Source of the DNA: Pseudomonas sp. JAI120
GTDB lineage: Bacteria; Pseudomonadota; Gammaproteobacteria; Pseudomonadales; Pseudomonadaceae
NCBI RefSeq assembly: GCF_014207255.1
Contig: NZ_JACHCZ010000005.1
Span: 1-64,000, forward strand
DNA: 64,000 bases
Reading direction: 5' to 3'
The position numbers were made by a program, and so were the translations under genes. Shown piece after piece: positions 15,135 through 22,257 of this stretch. The notes below the pieces were generated by a model, which was given only the letters and a program-made list of their open reading frames with translations, had not been told where the DNA came from and did not search any database. How positions within the stretch are numbered: the first letter of the stretch is position 1; each line of letters begins with the position of its first letter.

Positions 15135-16391
15135 TTGAGTTCGCAGAAAACCGTGACCGTTACACCGCCCAACTTCCCCCTGAATGGCAAGGTCGCGCCC
15201 CCCGGCTCCAAATCCATTACCAACCGCGCCCTGCTGCTGGCCGCCCTGGCCAAGGGCACCAGCCGCCTGAGCGGCGCCTTGAAGAGCGATGACACCCGGC
15301 ATATGTCGGTGGCCCTGCGCCAGATGGGCGTGACCATCGACGAGCCGGACGACACCACCTTCGTGGTCACGGGCACCGGCAAGCTGCAATTGCCGGCGCA
15401 GCCGTTGTTCCTCGGCAATGCCGGCACCGCGATGCGCTTCCTGACAGCCGCCGTGGCTACCGTGCAAGGTACCGTGGTATTGGACGGCGACGACTATATG
15501 CAAAAACGCCCGATCGGCCCGCTGCTGGCCACCCTCGGCCAGAACGGTATCCAGGTCGACAGTCCGACCGGTTGCCCACCGGTGACGGTGCACGGCGTGG
15601 GCAAGGTCCAGGCCAAGCGCTTTGAGATCGACGGTGGCTTGTCCAGCCAGTATGTCTCGGCCCTGTTGATGCTGGCCGCGTGCGGCGAAGCGCCGATTGA
15701 AGTGGCCCTGACCGGCAAGGACATCGGCGCCCGTGGCTACGTGGACCTGACCCTGGACTGCATGCGTGCCTTCGGCGCCCAGGTCGATGTGGTCGACGAC
15801 ACCACCTGGCGCGTGGCTCCCACCGGCTACACCGCCCATGATTACCTGATCGAACCCGACGCTTCCGCCGCCACCTACTTGTGGGCTGCCGAAGTGTTGA
15901 CCGGTGGCCGCATCGACATCGGCGTCGCCGCGCAGGCCTTCACCCAACCGGACGCCAAGGCGCAGGCCGTGATCGCCCAGTTCCCGAACATGCAGGCCAC
16001 CGTGGTGGGTTCGCAGATGCAGGACGCGATCCCGACCCTCGCCGTGCTGGCCGCGTTCAACAACACCCCGGTGCGTTTTACCGAACTGGCCAACCTGCGG
16101 GTCAAGGAATGTGATCGCGTACAGGCACTGCATGACGGTCTCAATGAGATCCGTCCGGGCCTCGCCAGCATTGAAGGCGATGATCTGCTGGTCGCGGCCG
16201 ACCCTGCGCTGGCCGGCACGTCGTGCAACGCCCTGATCGATACCCACGCCGACCACCGCATCGCCATGTGCTTTGCACTGGCGGGCTTGAAAGTCGCGGG
16301 GATCCGCATTCAGGACCCCGACTGCGTGGCCAAGACCTATCCTGGGTACTGGAAGGCCTTGGGCAGCCTCGGGGTCGCGTTGAGCTACTGA
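15135..16391 (+). CDS. aroA: 3-phosphoshikimate 1-carboxyvinyltransferase (EPSP synthase), stand-alone
   Basis: A 418-residue enzyme of the shikimate pathway, joining phosphoenolpyruvate to shikimate-3-phosphate. Visible active-site elements: PPGSKSITNR (Lys26, equal to E. coli Lys22), LFLGNAGTAMRFLTA, MQKRPIGPL, SQMQDAIPTLAV with the catalytic Asp, LRVKECDRVQAL with the catalytic Glu, and AKTYPGYW with the late Lys. Phe102 sits where E. coli and plant enzymes have Pro101, the residue tied to glyphosate sensitivity. The start is TTG at 15135 behind AGGAG; no in-frame ATG fits. In Pseudomonas the housekeeping AroA is normally fused to TyrA, so this separate copy is probably a paralogue. Confidence 0.9.
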   Translation: MSSQKTVTVTPPNFPLNGKVAPPGSKSITNRALLLAALAKGTSRLSGALKSDDTRHMSVALRQMGVTIDEPDDTTFVVTGTGKLQLPAQPLFLGNAGTAMRFLTAAVATVQGTVVLDGDDYMQKRPIGPLLATLGQNGIQVDSPTGCPPVTVHGVGKVQAKRFEIDGGLSSQYVSALLMLAACGEAPIEVALTGKDIGARGYVDLTLDCMRAFGAQVDVVDDTTWRVAPTGYTAHDYLIEPDASAATYLWAAEVLTGGRIDIGVAAQAFTQPDAKAQAVIAQFPNMQATVVGSQMQDAIPTLAVLAAFNNTPVRFTELANLRVKECDRVQALHDGLNEIRPGLASIEGDDLLVAADPALAGTSCNALIDTHADHRIAMCFALAGLKVAGIRIQDPDCVAKTYPGYWKALGSLGVALSY

Positions 16392-16423
16392 CTCACCGGC
16401 GTCGGAATGGGGAGGTAAGGATC

Positions 16424-16813
16424 ATGATAATTCGCCAACCCTGCCCACCCGGCGCCTGCGTCTGCGAGCGTGAACAACTGCTGGATGCCCCCGGGGCCGA
16501 CCTGCGTATCCTCAGCCTGACGCGTCAGGAAGAGAAACGCCTGATCGAGCGCCTGGAAAACCTGCAAAGCCTGCAAGACCTGGAGCGCATGCAACAGCGG
16601 ATGCATGAGCTATTGGGCATTCGCGTGCATGTCGCACCGGGGCACACCGAGGTCAAAAGCATGCGCGGCATCCAGATCGTCATCGACGAACTGCCGGGCA
16701 TGTGCCGCAAGACCCGGCAAGCGATCCCGGCGGCGATTCGTCGGGGCCTGGAAAAAAACCCGGAAATTGCCTATCGCCTGCTGGACGCCCACGACCTGTT
16801 TCGCGAAGGTTGA
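16424..16813 (+). CDS. Conserved hypothetical protein with N-terminal cysteine motif
   Basis: A 129-residue protein, not recognised as a named family. Visible features: an N-terminal CPPGACVCERE with three closely spaced cysteines, a helical amphipathic middle rich in Arg/Glu/Leu (LTRQEEKRLIERLENLQSLQDLE) that could form a coiled coil, and a basic C-terminal half (CRKTRQAIPAAIRRGLEKNP). GGAGGTAAGG precedes the ATG, an excellent ribosome-binding site, supporting real translation. It starts 32 bases after aroA and may share its transcript. Metal binding by the cysteines is possible but speculative. Confidence 0.75.
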   Translation: MIIRQPCPPGACVCEREQLLDAPGADLRILSLTRQEEKRLIERLENLQSLQDLERMQQRMHELLGIRVHVAPGHTEVKSMRGIQIVIDELPGMCRKTRQAIPAAIRRGLEKNPEIAYRLLDAHDLFREG

Positions 16814-16814
16814 A

Positions 16815-17414
16815 TCAACCGGCGACCGTCTCGGCCTCGAACAGTCTCTGGCCTACCGCCCTGGCCGTCTTCAGATGCGCCGGGGCTGCGCCGCCTTCAG
16901 AGTCCAGCAACAACTCGGACGTGACCACCTTCGCCCCGCAGTAATCGAAGATGCCGTAGTCGATCTGCGTGCGCATCGCCTTGGCATAGCCATGACGGTC
17001 AAATGCACTGTCATCCGCACCGCCGAGGGCCAGCACGTGCACCTGCAAGTGCCGCAGTTTTTTCACCACGGGCGTGTCCGGGCCGTAATCGATCGCCCAG
17101 CCGTTGACGAACACGCGGTCGACCCAGCCCTTGAGCAGGCCTGGCAGCGACCACCAGTAGATCGGGAACGCCAGCACCAGGGCATCGGCGCGATCCAGCC
17201 GCGCCTGTTCGGCCAGCACGTCGGCTGGGGGCGCGGCGTGGGCGCGGTGTACCCGATGGTCGGCGGCGGTGTAGCGCGGGTCGAAGCCCTCGGCGGCGAG
17301 GTCGGCGATTTCGAAAGTGTGGCCCGCAGCCGTAAGGCCGGCAGCCACCTGCGTGGCCACGGCGTGGGTGAGAGATTGTGGGTCGTGATGGGCAACGACG
17401 ATGAGTGCGTGCAT
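16815..17414 (-). CDS. NAD(P)H-dependent quinone reductase-like flavoprotein (flavodoxin fold)
   Basis: A 199-residue member of the Flavodoxin_2 family (MdaB/KefF/NQO-like). MHALIVVAHHDPQSLT is the FMN/FAD phosphate-binding start, FPIYWWSLPGLLKGWVDRVF the second cofactor loop, and LALGGADDSAFDRHGY the third. Such enzymes perform two-electron reduction of quinones and electrophiles. AAAGGGAG precedes the ATG. It is divergent from a TetR regulator across 72 bases bearing three regular repeats, the classic layout of a regulator and its detoxification target. It converges with the hypothetical gene, the stops being nearly adjacent. Confidence 0.88.
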   Translation of the reverse strand: MHALIVVAHHDPQSLTHAVATQVAAGLTAAGHTFEIADLAAEGFDPRYTAADHRVHRAHAAPPADVLAEQARLDRADALVLAFPIYWWSLPGLLKGWVDRVFVNGWAIDYGPDTPVVKKLRHLQVHVLALGGADDSAFDRHGYAKAMRTQIDYGIFDYCGAKVVTSELLLDSEGGAAPAHLKTARAVGQRLFEAETVAG

Positions 17415-17435
17415 GACTTTGACTCCCTTTGAGAT

Positions 17436-17477
17436 TAAGCTACGTTTAGTAAGTTACGCCCATTAAGTTACTTTTGG
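17436..17477 (+). promoter_or_regulatory. Three 14-bp spaced TAAG(C/T)TAC repeats, candidate TetR operator
   Basis: TAAGCTAC (17436), TAAGTTAC (17450) and TAAGTTAC (17464) are repeated at an exact 14-base period inside the short divergent region between the flavoprotein and tetR genes. Position suggests operator function. Direct repeats are unusual for TetR regulators, which mostly bind palindromes. Confidence 0.5.
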
Positions 17478-17486
17478 TATATAAGC

Positions 17487-18080
17487 ATGTCAAGCAGTGA
17501 GTCCCCTGCCCCGCGTCGGCGCTTGTCCCGTGAAGACCGACTGCGTCAATTACTCGATGCGGCCTGGCAACTGGTACGTGATGAGGGCACCGAAGCCCTG
17601 ACCCTCGGCCGCCTGGCGGAACTGGCCGGTGTCACCAAGCCGGTGGTCTATGACCATTTCGTCACCCGTGCCGGGTTGCTCGCCGCGCTGTATGAAGACT
17701 TCGACGGACGTCAGAACCAGGTGTTTGCCGAGGCCCTCGACGCCAGCAGCGCGACGCTGGAAGAGCGCGCAGGCGTGATCGCCTCGTGCTATGTCGATTG
17801 CGTGTTATTGCAGGGCCGGGAAATTCCGGGCGTGATAGCGGCACTGAGCAGCTCGCCGGAACTGGAAACGCTCAAGCGCAAGTACGAGGCGATCTTCCTC
17901 GACAAATGCCGCGACGCATTGGCGCCCTTTGGCCAGGTATCACAGGCAGGATTAAGGGCGATGCTGGGTGCAGCGGAAGCGTTGTCCTACGCCGCAGCCA
18001 GTGACGAGATCAGCCGTGAAGAGGCGCAAGAGGAACTATTGGCAACCATCCTGGCAATGGTCAACCGCGCACGGCGCTGA
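17487..18080 (+). CDS. TetR/AcrR family transcriptional regulator
   Basis: A 197-residue repressor with an N-terminal helix-turn-helix (residues about 15-60): LTLGRLAELAGVTKPVVYDHF is the canonical TetR recognition helix region. The C-terminal ligand and dimer domain is unremarkable helical sequence. It is divergent from the quinone-reductase-like gene, which it probably represses along with itself until an electrophile or quinone is bound. A REPIN follows the stop codon. Confidence 0.9.
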   Translation: MSSSESPAPRRRLSREDRLRQLLDAAWQLVRDEGTEALTLGRLAELAGVTKPVVYDHFVTRAGLLAALYEDFDGRQNQVFAEALDASSATLEERAGVIASCYVDCVLLQGREIPGVIAALSSSPELETLKRKYEAIFLDKCRDALAPFGQVSQAGLRAMLGAAEALSYAAASDEISREEAQEELLATILAMVNRARR

Positions 18081-18103
18081 AGACTGAAGACTGAAGAAGC
18101 TTC

Positions 18104-18200
18104 TGTGGCGAGCGGGCTTGCCCCGCGTTGGAGTGCGCAGCGCTCCCGTTTTTTTTGGGGCCGCTACGCAGCCCAACGCGGGGCAAGCCCGCTCACCACA
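18104..18200. repeat. REPIN: inverted REP pair of the GCGGGCTTGCCCCGC type
   Basis: The 28-base arms (18104-18131 and 18173-18200) match as inverted copies with one mismatch, beginning TGTGGCGAGCGGGCTTGCC. The loop contains an 8-T run. It separates the convergent tetR and GNAT genes and could also act as a terminator. Confidence 0.88.
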
Positions 18201-18224
18201 AAAAACCCACCTACCAGGCCCAGG

Positions 18225-18890
18225 CTAACGCCCTGCCACGAACAGCTGCACCTTGCGCGCCAGTTGATCGAGGTGCCGGTCCCGCTGTTTCTCGGCATCC
18301 ACCATCGCCCGCTTGCCGTGCTTTTGCAGCAGGTAGGTGTGGATCTGGCGTACCTCCAGCGAGCTGTAGATCGCCGCCACGTCCAACACCCCCATCAAGC
18401 CGTCGGTACCGTAGTCCCGCGTATTCATCAGCACTTGGGTGCCCCGCGCACCCCGCACTTGAAAGCCCATGGCCTCGAAGGCCGGTACCTTCTCCACGGC
18501 ACACGCCAACTCGGCATGGGGATAGCGCGCCAGCACGTCCGCCATCATCCCGCGCGCCACGCCCTGGAGCCTGAAGCCGGCCTGCACCGCCATAAAAGCG
18601 ATGCCACAGGCTTCGGGATCATCTTTCACCGGCAGATACAGGCAAAAGCCAATCACCTGTTCCTCAACCATCGCCACGATCAGCTCAACGGCAATCCCCT
18701 TCGACCCGCCCACCGCCTCCAGGTACAGGTGCACCTCAAAACCGACGGCGTATTGGTAGATGTTGTAGAGCAAGTTGCTCGGCGGCAGCGCGACGCTGCT
18801 GATGTCGGTGAGGTTATCCACCACCATCTGCAGGATCTGGGCATTGATGGGCTCGGGGCACGGTGTGGTGTAGCGGGTAAGGCTGAACAT
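18225..18890 (-). CDS. GNAT family N-acetyltransferase
   Basis: A 221-residue protein with a central GNAT domain. VIGFCLYLPVKDDPEACGIAFMAVQAGFRLQGVARGMMADVL contains the acetyl-CoA-binding R/Q-x-x-G-x-A/G motif as RLQGVARG, preceded by the usual strand. An unusual feature is the extra C-terminal 70 or so residues after the acetyltransferase core (VLDVAAIYSSLEVRQIHTYL onward), helical and charged. The substrate is unknown. It lies 56 bases downstream of the lysR gene on the same strand. Confidence 0.8.
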   Translation of the reverse strand: MFSLTRYTTPCPEPINAQILQMVVDNLTDISSVALPPSNLLYNIYQYAVGFEVHLYLEAVGGSKGIAVELIVAMVEEQVIGFCLYLPVKDDPEACGIAFMAVQAGFRLQGVARGMMADVLARYPHAELACAVEKVPAFEAMGFQVRGARGTQVLMNTRDYGTDGLMGVLDVAAIYSSLEVRQIHTYLLQKHGKRAMVDAEKQRDRHLDQLARKVQLFVAGR

Positions 18891-18946
18891 GCAGATTCCT
18901 GGGGTTTCGCGTCAAGGCAGTGGCGATTGTACCTGTTGCAGGCCGT

Positions 18947-19831
18947 TCAGTGCCCGCACACCTCACGCACACACCCGCGCAACCAGCGGTGGGCCAGGTC
19001 GGCATCCAGCCGCGGATGCCAGAGCATCGCCACGGTGAACGGTGCCAACGTCAACGGCAACGCAAAACTGTGCAGGCCTTCGCGCTGATGGGTGGCGTAG
19101 CGTTCGGGCACGCTGGCAATCAGGTCGGTGTCGCGGGCCAAGGCGATGGCCGTGGCGAATCCGGCGACGATAGTGCTGATCTGCCGGGTGAGGCCCAACG
19201 CTTGCAAGGCATCGTCGACCTGGCCGCGCGCCTGTCCACGGCGGGACACGTAGACGTGCCGACCTTCGGCGAATCGCTGGGCACTGACCTCGCCCTGGTT
19301 GAGCGGATGGCCGCTGCGCACCACACCCACCAGGCGGTCACGGAACAGCGCCTGGGTCAGCACTTCGGGGCTGGCGGTGGGATCAACCACGCCGGTTTCC
19401 AGGTCGACGCTGCCTTCGCGCAGCAACGTGCTGTCCTTGTCGGTCTTGCTGACGAAACGCAGGCGTACACCGGGAGCCTCCCGTGCGATGCGCGCCAGCA
19501 ACGCGGGACCGAAGTTTTCGACGAACTCTTCGCTGGTGCGCAAGGTGAAGGTGCGCTCCACCTGGGCCAGGTCCAGGGATTGTGCCGGGCGCAGCACCGC
19601 GTGGGCGTCCTGCACCAGGCGGCTGACCTGCTCACGCAACGCCAGCGCCCGCGGCGTCGGCACCAGCCCGCGCCCCGCGCGCACCAACAGCGGGTCGCCG
19701 GTGGTTTCGCGCAGGCGCGCCAGCGCACGGCTCATGGCCGAGGGGCTCAACTGCAAGCGTTTGGCCGCTCGGGCGACACTGCCTTCGGCCAGCAAGACAT
19801 CCAGGGTGATCAGCAAATTGAGATCGGGCAT
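18947..19831 (-). CDS. LysR family transcriptional regulator
   Basis: A 294-residue LysR protein. The N-terminal helix-turn-helix (LITLDVLLAEGSVARAAKRLQLSPSAMSRALARLRE) is canonical, followed by a periplasmic-binding-protein-like effector domain. It is divergent from the MFS transporter gene across about 110 bases, so it most likely controls that transporter in response to its substrate or a related compound. Confidence 0.92.
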   Translation of the reverse strand: MPDLNLLITLDVLLAEGSVARAAKRLQLSPSAMSRALARLRETTGDPLLVRAGRGLVPTPRALALREQVSRLVQDAHAVLRPAQSLDLAQVERTFTLRTSEEFVENFGPALLARIAREAPGVRLRFVSKTDKDSTLLREGSVDLETGVVDPTASPEVLTQALFRDRLVGVVRSGHPLNQGEVSAQRFAEGRHVYVSRRGQARGQVDDALQALGLTRQISTIVAGFATAIALARDTDLIASVPERYATHQREGLHSFALPLTLAPFTVAMLWHPRLDADLAHRWLRGCVREVCGH

Positions 19832-19944
19832 CGGCGCTCCTCATCAGGCGTTTGACGCACGTATTAACTGCAAACCCTGCGTCTTCCGCCATGTTAGGCG
19901 ACGTCGTAGATTTGTGACAGTTGCGTCCACTCAAGGAGTCTCCC

Positions 19945-21153
19945 ATGCACACCTCTTCACGCGGCGGCCTTGCCAGCCTGTCGCTGTCCATGTTGCTCGC
20001 CTCCCTTGGCACCAGCATTGCGAATGTCGGCCTGCCCAGCCTGGTCCAGGCGTTCGATGCGTCGTTTCACGCAGTGCAGTGGGTGGTGCTCGCTTACCTG
20101 ATGGCGATCACGGCGGTGATTGTCATGGCGGGCCGACTGGGGGATCGCCTGGGCCGTCGCCGGCTGCTGCTCGGCGGGCTGCTGTTGTTTGCGCTGGGCA
20201 GTGGGTTGTGTGCGGGCGCGCCCTCGCTGGGCTGGCTGATTGCTGCACGCCTCCTGCAGGGCTTGGGTGCGGCGAGCATGATGGCGATGGCGCTGGGGAT
20301 GGTCGGCGATACGGTGCCCAAGGAGCGCACCGGCCGGGTGATGGGTCTGCTGGGCACGATGTCAGCCGTCGGTACCGCCATGGGCCCCGCCGCTGGCGGG
20401 TTATTGCTCAGTGTGTGGGGCTGGCGCGCGCTGTTTCTGGTGGGCATGCCCTTGGGGGTACTCACGGCCTGCCTCGCGTGGCGCTATTTGCCGGTTGATC
20501 GTCGCCCAGTGGGATTACCTTCCAGCTTCTGGTTGCCCTTGAAGGACGCGCCATTGCGCACGGGGCTGGCGATGAGTGCCTTGGTGGCGGCGGTGATCAT
20601 GGCGACCTTTGTGGTCGGCCCGTTCTACCTGTCCCAGGGGCTGGGGCTTGACCCGCAATGGATGGGCCTGGCCATGGCCGTCGGGCCTTGTGTGGCGGCG
20701 CTCAGCGGTGTACCGGCGGGTCGCCTCACCGACCGCCAGGGCTGGCGACCGATGACGTTCGCCGGGTTGGGCATCCTGTTTTGCGGTGCCTTGCTGTTGT
20801 CGGTGGCCTCGGGGTTGATCGCCTACCTGGCGGGGCTGGTGATTCTGACGACGGGCTATAGCCTGTTCCAGGCCGCCAACAACACGGCGGTGATGTGCGA
20901 CGTAGACAGTGCGCGCCGAGGCACGGTCGCAGGCTTGCTCAACCTGTCACGCAATATCGGGCTGATCTTCGGTACCTCGGCCCTGGGGGCGGTGTTTGCC
21001 TGGGCAACCCCGGATGTCACCCACGCCACCGCGCAATCCGTGGCGGGCGGCCTGCATGCAACGTTCGCCGTCGCCGTGGGCCTGATCCTGCTGGCTATCG
21101 CGATGGCAACGGGCCGCATCCGCGCCTGGAATGCCCCGCAGAATACCCGTTGA
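19945..21153 (+). CDS. MFS transporter, drug:H+ antiporter type
   Basis: A 402-residue inner-membrane protein with about twelve transmembrane segments. The loop 2-3 signature appears as AGRLGDRLGRRRLLLGG and the antiporter motif C region as LGTMSAVGTAMGPAAGGLL (G-x8-G-x3-G-P-x2-G-G), typical of multidrug exporters. TSIANVGLPSLVQAF at the N-terminus resembles the EmrB/DHA2 branch, though the length suits twelve rather than fourteen helices. AAGGAG precedes the ATG at 19945. The divergent LysR gene is its probable regulator. Substrate unknown. Confidence 0.88.
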   Translation: MHTSSRGGLASLSLSMLLASLGTSIANVGLPSLVQAFDASFHAVQWVVLAYLMAITAVIVMAGRLGDRLGRRRLLLGGLLLFALGSGLCAGAPSLGWLIAARLLQGLGAASMMAMALGMVGDTVPKERTGRVMGLLGTMSAVGTAMGPAAGGLLLSVWGWRALFLVGMPLGVLTACLAWRYLPVDRRPVGLPSSFWLPLKDAPLRTGLAMSALVAAVIMATFVVGPFYLSQGLGLDPQWMGLAMAVGPCVAALSGVPAGRLTDRQGWRPMTFAGLGILFCGALLLSVASGLIAYLAGLVILTTGYSLFQAANNTAVMCDVDSARRGTVAGLLNLSRNIGLIFGTSALGAVFAWATPDVTHATAQSVAGGLHATFAVAVGLILLAIAMATGRIRAWNAPQNTR

Positions 21154-21234
21154 GGCAAAAAAACAAAAAAGGCGTTGCGCCAGACGGGGTTACATCGCGC
21201 ATCATGGGCACTTTCAAGCTCAAGGGTAACGTCC

Positions 21235-22086
21235 ATGCGCGTTCTGTCATTGATGATGGGCCTCACGACGCTGGCCGCCAGTACGGTGTTCTGCGCCAGC
21301 GCGATGGCGAATGAAGAAAGTCAGTTGGTGCAACAGATCAACGAGTACCGCAGCCAGGTGCAGCGCTGCGGCGACCAGGGTTCCCAGGAACTGCCACCGT
21401 TGGCCAGCGATACACGGCTGGTGCTGCCGGCCAATAACGTCGGCGACCTGCAGCAGGCGCTGGCCCGCGCGGCCTACCCGATGGTCAACGTGCAGGCCAT
21501 CAGTCTGTCCGGCCCCAAGGACGCCCAGGCGGCCATGAAAGCCGTGCGCGAGAGTTTCTGCCGCGTGGTGCTGGACCCGCAGTTCGTCGACATCGGTGTA
21601 AGCAACAACGGCCAGGACTGGCGCATCGTGCTTGCTCGCCCGTTGCTGTCCAGCGGCCTGGGCGATTGGCAAACCGAGGGCCGCAAACTGCTCGACCTGA
21701 TCAATGCTGCCCGTACCCAACCGCGCCAGTGCGGTACCCAGGCGTTTACCGCAACCACGCCATTGTCGTGGAACGAGGAGCTGGCCGGAGCCGCCAACAG
21801 CCACACGCGCAACATGGCCAACGGCAATTTCTTCGACCATCTGGACCACGACGGCCGCACGCCTGGCGACCGCGCCGAACTGGCCGGGTATATCGCGAAG
21901 AACATCGGCGAAAATATCGCCGCCGGCCTGGACACCCCGCGCAAGGTGGTCGACGGCTGGCTCGCGAGCCCAGGCCATTGTGCGAACCTGATGAACCCGC
22001 AGTTTCGCGAATTGGGCGCGGCTTATGCCATGGACCCGAAGAGTGATGCGGGCATTTACTGGACCGGTTTATTCGGCACGCAATAG
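21235..22086 (+). CDS. Secreted CAP (SCP/PR-1/YkwD-like) domain protein
   Basis: A 283-residue exported protein. Signal peptide: MRVLSLMMGLTTLAASTVFCASAMA. Residues about 35-140 form an N-terminal region with two cysteines and no family I recognise. The C-terminal CAP domain begins LLDLINAARTQPRQCG and carries SHTRNMANGNFFDHL, IGENIAAG and WLASPGHCANLMNPQFRELG, including the two His and Glu residues of the CAP cavity. Bacterial CAP proteins act in the periplasm or outside the cell, with roles mostly undefined. The start at 21235 is chosen because it yields the signal peptide directly. Confidence 0.87.
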   Translation: MRVLSLMMGLTTLAASTVFCASAMANEESQLVQQINEYRSQVQRCGDQGSQELPPLASDTRLVLPANNVGDLQQALARAAYPMVNVQAISLSGPKDAQAAMKAVRESFCRVVLDPQFVDIGVSNNGQDWRIVLARPLLSSGLGDWQTEGRKLLDLINAARTQPRQCGTQAFTATTPLSWNEELAGAANSHTRNMANGNFFDHLDHDGRTPGDRAELAGYIAKNIGENIAAGLDTPRKVVDGWLASPGHCANLMNPQFRELGAAYAMDPKSDAGIYWTGLFGTQ

Positions 22087-22257
22087 GGATTGGGCCACCG
22101 GCCAATGGCGCTGAATTCTACCGCTTCAAACGAATGAAGCATCAAATTGCCATCTAGCCGATAATTACGCTGAACTGGCAGCGTTCAACCGGGTCTGTAG
22201 CTCTGCGCCACACACTGGAATACGCGCTGAGACTCTGGAAAACAAGGTGTTCCCTCA

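Noticed and set aside
14475..16256. 593-codon minus-strand frame covering aroA and the UPF0149 gene
   Set aside because: Antisense to two well-supported genes and without any recognisable domain.
21171..21181. Short GGCG-TTG-CGCC hairpin after the MFS gene as terminator
   Set aside because: The stem is only four bases and the A/T-rich tract lies on the wrong side for the plus strand.
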